64,000 nt of DNA from CAVPFA01 sp963703655 (lineage in GTDB: Bacteria; Actinomycetota; Acidimicrobiia; Acidimicrobiales; Bog-793). The stretch lies in assembly GCA_963703655.1 (NCBI GenBank), contig CAVPFA010000003.1:620001-684000 (forward strand). The letters run 5' to 3'. How positions within the stretch are numbered: position 1 is the stretch's first letter; each line of letters opens with the position of its first letter. The position numbers and the translations under genes are program-made. The notes under the pieces were generated by a model. The model searched no databases and was not told the DNA's origin. It saw only the letters and a program-made list of their open reading frames with translations. Shown here in pieces: positions 16,004-23,058 of the stretch.

Positions 16004-16304
16004 CAGCACTCCTTCGGTCACAGGCTCGGGGGCGACCCCGGTTGCGGCTCGGGGGCGACCCCGGTTGCGGCTCCGGGGGGATCGCGACGCGCAGGACGGT
16101 GAGAAGCGCTTGGCACTTCGCCTCGTCGGGCGGGTCGAAAGCCCTTTGAGCACCTTCCGGTGCACCGGAGTTCTACGGCGAGTTGTTCGGTTGGAAGTCG
16201 TAGCGTAGCCGACCGTGGCCCGCGGGCTGTTCAGCGCAGGGCGCGGCTCGCGAGAGGCTCGTCGGACCTCAGGCCCGTCCAGCCGAAGCCGGAGCTCGGG
16301 CCGG
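16004..16304 (-). promoter_or_regulatory. rplJ leader region
   Basis: The 301-bp gap between rplA and rplJ holds no gene. It contains a perfect 23-bp tandem duplication (16025-16047 and 16048-16070) just upstream of the rplJ ribosome-binding site, and a 14-bp perfect palindrome TCCGGTGCACCGGA (16156-16169). In bacteria this region normally forms the L10-L12 autoregulatory leader RNA, so a structured leader is expected. The exact fold was not determined and no clear promoter was seen. Confidence 0.4.
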
Positions 16305-17027
16305 TCAGGCCGAAGCGGCCAGCTCCTCGTCGGTGATCCGCGCCTTGGCAGGATCGATCTTGACGCCCGGTCCCATCGTCGAGCTCAGGGTCAACGATCT
16401 CAGGTAACGGCCCTTGGCGGCGGCGGGCTTTGCACGGCTGAGCTCGTCGATCGCAGCCCGGAAATTGTCGATCAGCTGTGGGCGCTCGAAGGATACCTTG
16501 CCGATCGGGATGTGAACGTTGCCGGTCCGATCGGTCCGGTATTCCACGCGGCCGGCCTTGAACTCGGCGACAGCCTTGGCGACGTCGGTGGTCACCGTGC
16601 CGGTCTTCGGGTTCGGCATGAGGCCGCGGGGGCCGAGGACCCGCCCGAGCCGACCGACCTGCGCCATGAGATCGGGAGTGGCGATGGCGACGTCGAAGGC
16701 AAGAAAGCCTTCCTTCTCTATACGCAGGACCAGGTCGTCGGCCCCGACGACGTCGGCACCCGCAGCGCGCGCGTCGGCAGCGTTCTCGCCGGCGGCGAAG
16801 ACCGCCACTCGCACCGTCCGCCCGGTGCCAGCCGGCAGCGAAAGCGACCCGCGGACGATCTGGTCGGCACGCCTCGGGTCCACGCCAAGGCGCACGGCCA
16901 GCTCAAAGGTCTCGTCGAAACCGGCCTTCGCGAGGCTCTTGACCAGTTCTACCGCCTCGATCGGCGAGTAGAGATGATCGCGGTCGTACCCTTTCAGCGC
17001 TTCCTCGTACCGCTTTCCCCTGCTCAC
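16305..17027 (-). CDS. rplA: 50S ribosomal protein L1
   Basis: This 240-aa protein has the L1 rRNA-binding blocks FDETFELAVRLGVDPRRADQ (37-56), GRVLGPRGLMPNPKTGTVT (128-146) and SSTMGPGVKIDP near 216-227. L1 forms the mobile L1 stalk at the E site and can repress its own operon. The start is GTG at 17027. The length is normal. It follows rplK by 52 bp. Confidence 0.97.
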   Translation of the reverse strand: MSRGKRYEEALKGYDRDHLYSPIEAVELVKSLAKAGFDETFELAVRLGVDPRRADQIVRGSLSLPAGTGRTVRVAVFAAGENAADARAAGADVVGADDLVLRIEKEGFLAFDVAIATPDLMAQVGRLGRVLGPRGLMPNPKTGTVTTDVAKAVAEFKAGRVEYRTDRTGNVHIPIGKVSFERPQLIDNFRAAIDELSRAKPAAAKGRYLRSLTLSSTMGPGVKIDPAKARITDEELAASA

Positions 17028-17079
17028 GTGCAGAACTCCCTTCGTCGTGTCGTGCCGCGGCTCGTCGGCGGGGCTGTCG

Positions 17080-17508
17080 TCACTTGACGACGGTGACGCC
17101 CATCGAGCGAGCGGTGCCCTCCACCTGGCGCTTGGCCGCGTCGAGGTCGTTGGCGTTGAGATCCGGCATCTTCTTCGACGCGATCTCCGCGACCTGCTCG
17201 TCGGTGATCGAACCTGCAGGCTCGCGCCCGGCGAGGTTGCTTCCCTTCTCCAGTCCGGCTGCCTCCCGAATGAGCACCGTCGTCGGCGGTGTCTTCAACA
17301 CGAAGGTGAACGAGCGGTCCTCGTAGATCGTTATCTCGACGGGGATGATCGTCCCCCGCTGGCTCTCCGTTGCGGCGTTGTACTGCCTACAGAACTCCAT
17401 CGTCTGCACACCGTGCGGCCCGAGAGCGGTGCCGACGGGGGGAGCAGGCGTGGCAGCACCCGCTGGCAACTGGATCTTGACGATGGCGGCGACGCGACGA
17501 CGTGCCAT
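17080..17508 (-). CDS. rplK: 50S ribosomal protein L11
   Basis: This 142-aa protein has the proline-rich N-terminal segment LPAGAATPAPPVGTALGPHG (15-34) and the C-terminal RNA-binding part ending GTARSMGVTVVK. L11 binds the GTPase-associated centre of 23S rRNA, the target of thiostrepton. The ATG at 17508 follows a GAGG-type ribosome-binding site and lies 34 bp after nusG. Confidence 0.97.
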   Translation of the reverse strand: MARRRVAAIVKIQLPAGAATPAPPVGTALGPHGVQTMEFCRQYNAATESQRGTIIPVEITIYEDRSFTFVLKTPPTTVLIREAAGLEKGSNLAGREPAGSITDEQVAEIASKKMPDLNANDLDAAKRQVEGTARSMGVTVVK

Positions 17509-17542
17509 GGAACTTTTTCCTCTTTCCTTCCCAGCCGGGCGC

Positions 17543-18412
17543 TTAGAGCTTCGCGACCTGGCTGAATTCGAGTTCGACCGGAGTCTCGCGGCCGAAGATG
17601 TTCACGAGCACCTTGACCTTCAGCTGGTCCTCGTTTATTTCTGCGATCTGGCCGGAGAAGTCCGCGAACGGGCCCTCCCTGACACGAACCGTGTCGCCGA
17701 CCTGGTGCTCGAGGCGCGGCTTGGAGCGCTTGGGGCCCTCGGTGCCTTCGGGGCGCACCTGGAGTATCGCCTCGACCTCCGAGCGTGGCAGCGGCGTCGG
17801 CTTGGTTCCCGGACCGACGAAGCCCGTCACTCCTGGCGTCTGGCGGATGACCGACCAGGAATCGTCGTCGAGATCGCAGCGACACAAGAGATAGCCCGGG
17901 AAGACCTTGCGCTGCACGAAAACCCTCTTGCCAGCCTTGATCTCGGCGACTTCCTCCATCGGGATCACGACCTCGAAGATCCTGTCCTCCATGTTCATCG
18001 ACGAGATCCGGCTCTCGAGGTTCGACTTGACCTTGTTCTCGTATCCGGCGTAGGTGTGCACCACGTACCAGCGTCCCGGCCGGTCGAACGGGCTGGGCTC
18101 GCGCTCGGCGACCTCCGCGCCGTCTCCCTCGTCGCCTTCGGGAAGCTCGTACTCGAGCAGCGAATAGCTGCTCGGCTTGGCCTCGGGCTTCGTCGCCGGC
18201 TCGGCCGGCGCTTCCGCCTGTGCCTCGGCCGGCGCTTCCGCCTCTGGCTCGGTCGGCGCTTCCGGCTCCGCCGTCGCTTCGGGCTCGGCCGCGCTCGCGG
18301 GTGACACCGCCCCGGCCTCGGGGGTCAGCTGGTCGGGCTCGCTCAGGCGGGCGTCCGAATCTGGGTGGACTGCAGTCACGTCGTCGTCTCCGGGTTGGTC
18401 TTCGTCGCTCAC
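17543..18412 (-). CDS. nusG: Transcription termination/antitermination protein NusG
   Basis: The 289-aa product has an NGN domain from about residue 114 (RWYVVHTYAGYENKVKSNLE; FPGYLLCRCDLDDDSWSVI) and a C-terminal KOW domain (GDTVRVREGPFADFSGQI). NusG links RNA polymerase with Rho or the ribosome. The first about 110 residues are a low-complexity Ala/Glu/Pro extension (EPEAPTEPEAEAPAEAQAEA region), longer than but similar in character to extensions in other actinobacteria. The GTG at 18412 overlaps the secE TGA by four bases (GTGA), which fixes the start; longer upstream frames overlap secE. Confidence 0.93.
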   Translation of the reverse strand: MSDEDQPGDDDVTAVHPDSDARLSEPDQLTPEAGAVSPASAAEPEATAEPEAPTEPEAEAPAEAQAEAPAEPATKPEAKPSSYSLLEYELPEGDEGDGAEVAEREPSPFDRPGRWYVVHTYAGYENKVKSNLESRISSMNMEDRIFEVVIPMEEVAEIKAGKRVFVQRKVFPGYLLCRCDLDDDSWSVIRQTPGVTGFVGPGTKPTPLPRSEVEAILQVRPEGTEGPKRSKPRLEHQVGDTVRVREGPFADFSGQIAEINEDQLKVKVLVNIFGRETPVELEFSQVAKL

Positions 18413-18726
18413 GAGCCGAAGAGGAAGAGCACGCCTTTGGCGAACCCGTAGTCGAGGCCGAAGACAAGGCTGGTCATGAACACGAGGGTGACGAACACGA
18501 CCAGGGTGTACTTGACAACCTCTGGACGGTTCGGCCATGCCACCTTAGCGAGCTCGTTGCGGACCTCCCGCCCGAACTCGACGATGCGCTGGAGACGACC
18601 CGGCCGGTCGGGGCTGGGCGGCTGGCGCCGCGCGGCGGGAGGCGGCCGGCGGCCACCGCCAGTCGGCGTACCTTCCTCGTCGATCTGACCCTGTCGCTGC
18701 AGGAGACGCTTGGTCTGTCGGTTCAC
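18409..18726 (-). CDS. secE: Preprotein translocase subunit SecE
   Basis: The GTG at 18726, 31 bp downstream of tRNA-Trp, gives 105 aa. The C-terminal half is the conserved SecE unit: an amphipathic segment EFGREVRNELAKVAWPNRPE followed by one membrane helix (YTLVVFVTLVFMTSLVFGL). SecE clamps SecY in the translocon. The N-terminal 50 residues are basic and proline-rich, as often in actinobacteria. A longer frame upstream would start inside the tRNA and is rejected. Confidence 0.93.
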   Translation of the reverse strand: MNRQTKRLLQRQGQIDEEGTPTGGGRRPPPAARRQPPSPDRPGRLQRIVEFGREVRNELAKVAWPNRPEVVKYTLVVFVTLVFMTSLVFGLDYGFAKGVLFLFGS

Positions 18727-18756
18727 GGCACAATCCTCGGCTCGAAGGGCGGCGAG

Positions 18757-18829
18757 CAGGGCAGGAGGGACTCGAACCCCCAACCGCCGGTTTTGGAGAC
18801 CGGTGCTCTACCAATTGAGCTACTGCCCT
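18757..18829 (-). tRNA. tRNA-Trp (anticodon CCA)
   Basis: The minus strand folds as a 73-nt cloverleaf. The acceptor AGGGCAG (18829-18823) pairs with CTGCCCT (18764-18758), with discriminator G. The D-arm is GCTC...GAGC, the anticodon stem CCGGT/ACCGG with loop CTCCAAA gives CCA, and the T-arm contains GGTTCGAGTCCC. CCA is not encoded. Its position before secE-nusG is the usual actinobacterial one. Confidence 0.96.
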
Positions 18830-18884
18830 CCGGCCTGGGGTTGTGGCCCGCCACCGACTGAGCACCGGTCGCCCCGGGTCGCGA

Positions 18885-19265
18885 TCACGATAGCACCACG
18901 GGCCTGACGCCCCGCAGGCGGCCCCGGCGCGCGAGCGACACCGCGACGACTGCCGCGGCAGGCGCGGCGAGAGCGCCGGCGTACGCGAGGCGGCGCCCCG
19001 TGAGCGCGAACCGGATGACGCGCCTCTCCGCAGCGGACTCGAGCGCTCCGAGCACGTCAGCGACGGCTCCGGGTGGAGGTTCGACTCTGAGTGCACGCAG
19101 CTGGTTGAGAAGGCGAAGCACCTTCCGGTACCTGGCAAGCTCCGCCTGGCAGCGCAGGCAGGCCCCGACGTGATCCACGACGCCCTCGGACATCCCGGAG
19201 CCTCCGTCGAGGATGGAGGGGAGGGCGGCGGCGACCTCGGTGCACGTGACCTCCGGTCGCGACAC
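18885..19265 (-). CDS. Probable zinc-finger anti-sigma factor
   Basis: From the GTG at 19265 the product is 126 aa. Near residues 34-42 it has HVGACLRC, i.e. the H-x3-C-x2-C of zf-HC2/ZAS anti-sigma domains, preceded by the C in EVTCTEVAAALPSILDG. A hydrophobic stretch (LAYAGALAAPAAAVVAVSLA) near the C-terminus suggests one membrane helix with a very short basic end. It lies 91 bp downstream of an ECF sigma gene, the usual partner arrangement. The two genes appear joined in one frame, but the intervening codons include AGA, TTA and TCA and look non-coding. It would hold the sigma factor at the membrane until a signal releases it; the signal is unknown. Confidence 0.7.
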   Translation of the reverse strand: MSRPEVTCTEVAAALPSILDGGSGMSEGVVDHVGACLRCQAELARYRKVLRLLNQLRALRVEPPPGAVADVLGALESAAERRVIRFALTGRRLAYAGALAAPAAAVVAVSLARRGRLRGVRPVVLS

Positions 19266-19356
19266 CTCTCTGGTTGAAGCTCTGCTCGACGCTCCGCGTA
19301 AAGCTCTACCCGAAGCCCGCACGCCGGCGAGCCTCGAGCCTGCAAGGAGGATGTGG

Positions 19357-20051
19357 TCAAACCGCGGTTGCACGGCTGACGGCCTCCTCGTCTCGAACCT
19401 CGGCGAGCGCGGTTCCCAGCGCGCGGCCCTCTCGTCCCCGACGCCTGCTGCGGCCCGCGGCCGCTGCCTCGGGCGAGTCGGCCCGCCCGCGGTCCCGGCC
19501 GGCGGGAAGAGAGCCTCACGGAGACGCCGGCGAGCCCTGTGAAGGCGTACCTTGGCCGCGGTCTGGCTGATTCCGAGCTCACGGGCGATCGCCTCGTGCG
19601 GCAGGTCGTATACGTCCCTGAGCACGACCACCATGCGCATCTGGTCAGGGAGGTCCCCGAGCGCTGCCACGAGGCGCTCCCGGTCGTCCGCTGTTCCGGC
19701 GGCAGTCTCCGGGTCTCGCTCCGAGCGCGTCTCGGGAACTTCGAGGTCGTTGTCGAGCTCGACGTGCGACGTTCTGCGGCGCTTGGCCACGAGGTTTGTC
19801 GAGCAATTGACCGTGATGCGATGCAGCCAAGTCCCGAAGGTGGAGTCGCCTCGGAACTTGCGCAACGAGCGGAAGGCCCGCAGGTAGGTCTCCTGCAGCA
19901 CGTCACGCGCGTCGTCGTCGTTGCCGACGAGGCGGAGCGCCAGGGCGTAGCACTCAGGCGAGGTGGCGCGCACCAGCTGCTCGAAAGCTGCCCGATCGCC
20001 GTCGCGGGCCAGGTCGACAAGACCCGTGAGGTCGTCGACCTGGCTGTTCAG
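19357..20051 (-). CDS. ECF-type RNA polymerase sigma factor (one apparent frameshift near its end)
   Basis: Region 2 (ECYALALRLVGNDDDARDVL, then QETYLRAFRSLRKFRGDSTF and GTWLHRITVN) and region 4 (LPDQMRMVVVLRDVYDLPHE, then AIARELGISQTAAKVRLHRA) are clear. The start is set at CTG 20051, which overlaps the rpmG TGA and has AAGGAG five bases upstream; no ATG/GTG fits. In the given frame there is no stop before the anti-sigma gene. If one G is missing in the run near 19497-19506, the frame continues with GC-rich codons and ends at TGA 19359-19357, giving 231 aa. That model is preferred. In mycobacteria this slot between rpmG and trpT carries hadABC, so this insertion of a sigma/anti-sigma pair is lineage-specific. 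Confidence 0.8.
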
Positions 20052-20212
20052 CGCGTCTCCTTGTGGAGCGTGTGGAGCCGGTCGAAACGGCAGTACTTCT
20101 TCATCTCGATCCGCTCCCGGTCGTTCTGCTTGTTCTTCGTCGTTATGTAGTTCCGCCGCTTGCACACCTCGCAGGCCAGAGTCACCTTCACCCGCTTCTC
20201 GTTCTTCGCCAC
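20048..20212 (-). CDS. rpmG: 50S ribosomal protein L33
   Basis: This 54-aa protein reads MAKNEKRVKVTLACEVCKRR followed by NYITTKNKQNDRERIEMKKY, typical L33. The start is GTG at 20212 with GAGGAG eight bases upstream. The zinc-ribbon form of L33 has two CxxC pairs. Here the first (C14, C17) is present, but the second is C41-R-F-D44, so the fourth ligand is Asp. It lies just after tRNA-Met and before the ECF sigma gene. It is too short for many gene callers. Confidence 0.93.
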   Translation of the reverse strand: MAKNEKRVKVTLACEVCKRRNYITTKNKQNDRERIEMKKYCRFDRLHTLHKETR

Positions 20213-20240
20213 GCTTGTCGCTCCTCTGCTCCTGAGTGGG

Positions 20241-20314
20241 TAGCGGCGGCCGGACTCGAACCGGCGACCCCACGATTATGAGCCGTGTGCTCTTACCAAC
20301 TGAGCTACGCCGCC
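20241..20314 (-). tRNA. tRNA-Met, elongator (anticodon CAT)
   Basis: A 74-nt cloverleaf on the minus strand. The acceptor GGCGGCG (20314-20308) pairs with CGCCGCT (20248-20242) with a terminal G-U pair, and the discriminator is A. The anticodon loop CTCATAA gives CAT and the T-arm is GCCGG/CCGGC. The paired 1-72 position and the D-arm TAGCTCAGTTGGTAAGAGC fit elongator rather than initiator tRNA. Confidence 0.93.
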
Positions 20315-20318
20315 GCGG

Positions 20319-20391
20319 AGCCCCCTGTCGGAATCGAACCGACGACACCAGCCTTACCATGGCTGTGCTCTGCCGACTGAGCTAAGGGGGC
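20319..20391 (-). tRNA. tRNA-Thr (anticodon GGT)
   Basis: A 73-nt cloverleaf on the minus strand. The acceptor GCCCCCT (20391-20385) pairs with AGGGGGC (20326-20320), discriminator T. The anticodon stem CAGCC/GGCTG with loop ATGGTAA gives GGT, and the T-loop TTCGATT is normal. It is four bases upstream of tRNA-Met, giving the thrT-metT-rpmG order known from mycobacteria. Confidence 0.95.
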
Positions 20392-20430
20392 GGTGCCAGC
20401 CAACTGCGGCCGGCGATACCGCGCCCATCG

Positions 20431-20436
20431 ATCATA
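20431..20436 (-). promoter_or_regulatory. Possible -10 element for the tRNA-Thr/tRNA-Met/rpmG unit
   Basis: TATGAT on the minus strand lies 40 bp upstream of the tRNA-Thr 5' end, a suitable distance for a short tRNA leader. The hexamer 17 bp further up (GTGCTC) is a poor -35. It is the best candidate in the 92-bp gap to the divergent GNAT gene. Confidence 0.4.
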
Positions 20437-20483
20437 TCCGCGGCAGCCGGGGAGAGCACCGGGAGCGTCGATACCATGCACCG

Positions 20484-20969
20484 ATGCGCATCCGGCGGGC
20501 CAACCTCACCGACTCCGAGGCCATCCGGCAGATCTACAACATCGAGGTGATCGGCTCGACCGCCACCCTTGATCTCGTCCCTCGCACACCCGAGGAGCAG
20601 GCGAGCTGGATGGTCGCTCATTCGGGGGTGTACCCCGTGATCGTCGCGGACGACGACGGGGAGCTGGTCGGTTTCGCGTCGCTGTCCCCGTACAGGCCAC
20701 GTCCCGGCTACGCGACTGCCGTCGAGGACTCCGTGTACGTCGCCGAGCAGCAGCGGGGAAAGGGGGTCGGCCGCGCACTACTCAGCGACGCCGTCGTCAT
20801 GGCCCGCACCCACGGATTCCACTCCGTCATCGCTCGCGTCGGCGCCGCGCAGGCGGCGTCGGTTGCACTCCATCAAGCCTGCGGGTTCAACCTCGTCGGC
20901 ACCGAGCGTGAGATCGGCCGCAAGTTCGGCCGCTGGGTGGACGTCGCCATCTTGCAGCGCCTGCTCTGA
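20484..20969 (+). CDS. GNAT-family N-acetyltransferase
   Basis: The 161-aa product has the acetyl-CoA binding motif QQRGKGVGRALLSDAV (about residues 88-103), and a C-terminal block HQACGFNLVGTEREIGRKFG typical of the phosphinothricin/methionine-sulfoximine acetyltransferase branch (PAT/YncA-like). The N-terminal segment IYNIEVIGSTATLD also fits that branch. It would acetylate a small amine substrate, but which one cannot be told from sequence. It is divergent from the tRNA cluster and followed by the 9-bp tandem repeat. Confidence 0.85.
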   Translation: MRIRRANLTDSEAIRQIYNIEVIGSTATLDLVPRTPEEQASWMVAHSGVYPVIVADDDGELVGFASLSPYRPRPGYATAVEDSVYVAEQQRGKGVGRALLSDAVVMARTHGFHSVIARVGAAQAASVALHQACGFNLVGTEREIGRKFGRWVDVAILQRLL

Positions 20970-20972
20970 CCA

Positions 20973-21035
20973 ATCTGCCGGATCTGCCGGATCTGCCGGA
21001 TCTGCCGGATCTGCCGGATCTGCCGGATCTGCCGG
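20973..21035. repeat. 9-bp tandem repeat, seven copies
   Basis: ATCTGCCGG is repeated seven times head-to-tail without a mismatch, starting three bases after the GNAT stop, in the gap between two convergent genes. Each unit contains CCGGAT/ATC symmetry but no long hairpin. It could vary in copy number by slippage. No function is visible. Confidence 0.9.
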
Positions 21036-21092
21036 CCACGGCCCGGCGCGTCGATGGGGACCGGACCCGGCCTCCCGCCCGGTAGGGCTTCC

Positions 21093-22766
21093 TCAGGTCG
21101 GTGGAAGCGCCAGCACCTCGTCGCCCTCGAGTGGGTGCAGCGCCCTTCGGACCCTGATGACGAGCGGGATTGCGAGGACGAAGACGAGGACGATGGAAGC
21201 GAGGACGAACAGGAGGGGAGGGGCCTCGGCGAACTGTTGCGCAAGCTTTCCCTCTCCCGGCAGGCCGAAGAAGGAGGAGACGCACGAGAGAGCGATGACG
21301 AGGACCCGGAGACGGTGCTCGGCGATCGTCGCCAGAACCACCATCGGCCAAGCGACGTACCACGGCTGCATCGTCGGGCCGAGGAAGACCACAGCCAGCA
21401 GCGTCAGGCCGATCGCACGCATGGTCCCGACTCCCCTGGCCTGCCACAGCAGGCGCACCCCTATGACAGCTGCGATGAGCAGGCTGACGTCTCTGACCAG
21501 GCTCAAGATCAACTGCTGATGCTCGCCCAGCCCCGCCAACGCCGTGAGGTTCGCCAGCCCACGGCCTACTGCTGTCGGGGGGTCGAGCCAGGAGAGGACC
21601 GTCCCAGGATTGCCGAGAGCGCCCACCCAGCCCCAACCGAGACCCACCATCTCCGAGACCGCTGCCATCGCCGCGATCGCGAGACCCGTTGCCGTGAGGG
21701 TCGGCCTGAGCCGCGACCTCCAGGGGACGTCGTCGCCGAGCCAGCCCCAGCCTATGTAGACCACGCCGATGAAGGCGGGGACCTTTATCATCGCGCCGAT
21801 AGTGCACAGCAGCACCCCGAGGCCCGGGCGCCCGTCCCGGGCGACCGAAAGTCCGGCCAACAGGAAACCGAGCATCAGCGCGTCATTGTGCGCGCCCGCC
21901 ACCAGGTGCAGCAGGACGAGCGGGTTCAGCACGGCGAGCACGAAGGCGACGGACGGGTCTCGGCCGTACGAGCGCGCCAGGCGTGGCACGAAGACGGCGA
22001 TCATCACGACGCCCACGAGCGCGAGCACGCGGAAGCCGACCACCGCAAGGAGCTCGTTGTGGCCGACCAACGTCGCGTTCACCCCTGCGATCCATAAGAA
22101 GACGGGCCCGTAGGGCGAGGTGACGTTTGCCCAGAGGGTGTCGACGAGGCCTGAGAAGGCGTTCACACCGATCACGGCAGGCCCGAACAGATAAGGGCTG
22201 ATCCCGCGGCTCATCATCTCGCCCTGGGCCGCGTAGCTGTAGGCGTCCCGGCTGAACAGCGGTGCGACGACGAGGAGAGGGGCCGTCCAGGCGGCGAAGA
22301 CCGCAGCGAGGTAGCGAACTGGCATGCCCCTGTGGCGGCGGGCGACGCGGACCAGGGCGATCCAGGCCTGCATCATGAGCACCATGCCCCCGTAGACCGC
22401 GACCAAACCGATGAACAGGTTCTTGTCGACAGGCAAAGGCGCACCGGCGACGACCGGCGGCGGCGGGATTCCGAAGAACCAAGGGTGACAGACCGTGACC
22501 GAGCCCGCCACCACCCCCGAGCACGTCTTCCACGTGAACGGCGAGCTCGGCTGCGAAGCGCCCCAGGTGATGGCGATCGCGCTGATCAGCCCGCAGGCCG
22601 CCGGCACTGCCAGCAGCCGCGCGACGGGCGTCTCGCCGCGCACGTAAGGCCGGACCTCGCCGAGCGGGGTCCGCATCCGGACGAGAAACCCGACCCCGGT
22701 GCCCAAGGGCCCGTGCGCCCTGTCGACGAGCCCGCTCAACCGGACGAAGGGCCGTCGGGTCTTCAC
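21093..22766 (-). CDS. Polyprenol-phosphate-mannose-dependent mannosyltransferase, MptB-like
   Basis: An integral membrane protein of about 557 aa with roughly a dozen hydrophobic helices. The segment FSRDAYSYAAQGEMMSRGIS in the first large loop, with its acidic residue, is characteristic of GT-C enzymes of the MptB type. VTSPYGPVFLWI and GAHNDALMLGFLLAGL are further family blocks. MptB in corynebacteria extends an alpha-1,6-mannan core for lipomannan using polyprenyl-phosphomannose on the outer face of the membrane. The start is uncertain: GTG 22766 and ATG 22676 are both possible and neither has a good ribosome-binding site. The same frame is open further upstream but looks non-coding there. 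It is divergent from the YfhO-like gene. Confidence 0.75.
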   Translation of the reverse strand: MKTRRPFVRLSGLVDRAHGPLGTGVGFLVRMRTPLGEVRPYVRGETPVARLLAVPAACGLISAIAITWGASQPSSPFTWKTCSGVVAGSVTVCHPWFFGIPPPPVVAGAPLPVDKNLFIGLVAVYGGMVLMMQAWIALVRVARRHRGMPVRYLAAVFAAWTAPLLVVAPLFSRDAYSYAAQGEMMSRGISPYLFGPAVIGVNAFSGLVDTLWANVTSPYGPVFLWIAGVNATLVGHNELLAVVGFRVLALVGVVMIAVFVPRLARSYGRDPSVAFVLAVLNPLVLLHLVAGAHNDALMLGFLLAGLSVARDGRPGLGVLLCTIGAMIKVPAFIGVVYIGWGWLGDDVPWRSRLRPTLTATGLAIAAMAAVSEMVGLGWGWVGALGNPGTVLSWLDPPTAVGRGLANLTALAGLGEHQQLILSLVRDVSLLIAAVIGVRLLWQARGVGTMRAIGLTLLAVVFLGPTMQPWYVAWPMVVLATIAEHRLRVLVIALSCVSSFFGLPGEGKLAQQFAEAPPLLFVLASIVLVFVLAIPLVIRVRRALHPLEGDEVLALPPT

Positions 22767-23058
22767 GACCGAAGAGCCGTCCGGCTGGGGTTCTTGCTCC
22801 AAGGTCGACGCCCTCAACGCGCGTCCTCTCGATCTCCTATGGCCGGCGATCCTATCCAAGGCATCCCTCGCGGGGACTGCGGCGCGGGCGTGCCCGGCGC
22901 CGGCTCCAGCGACGGCGGGGCGAGTGAGGCGGCACCTCGGGTCTGCGCCATCGGGCGGCCCATCCCTGAGGACCCGACCGCGGATTGGGTACGGTCGGGC
23001 AATGCGGGGCAGCTCAGGTCGCAAGAACCCCGCCGGTTCGGGACCCGCCTGAGCACAG

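Noticed and set aside
18885..20051. A single protein fusing an ECF sigma factor to its anti-sigma
   Set aside because: The joined frame has no stop, but the linker uses AGA, TTA and TCA codons and is Arg-rich without structure. One missing G near 19500 gives GC-rich codons and a stop at 19357-19359, and a GTG at 19265 starts the anti-sigma. Two genes fit better.
20241..20314. Initiator tRNA-Met
   Set aside because: Position 1-72 is paired and the D-arm is of the elongator type, so it is called elongator Met.
20973..21035. CRISPR array
   Set aside because: The 9-bp units are contiguous with no spacers and no cas genes are nearby. No CRISPR was seen elsewhere in the window.
22332..23058. N-terminal extension of the YfhO-like protein by about 240 residues
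   Set aside because: The open frame upstream is in the other phase, antisense to the MptB-like gene, and Arg/Pro-rich. The real N-terminus with membrane helices starts at ATG 23059.
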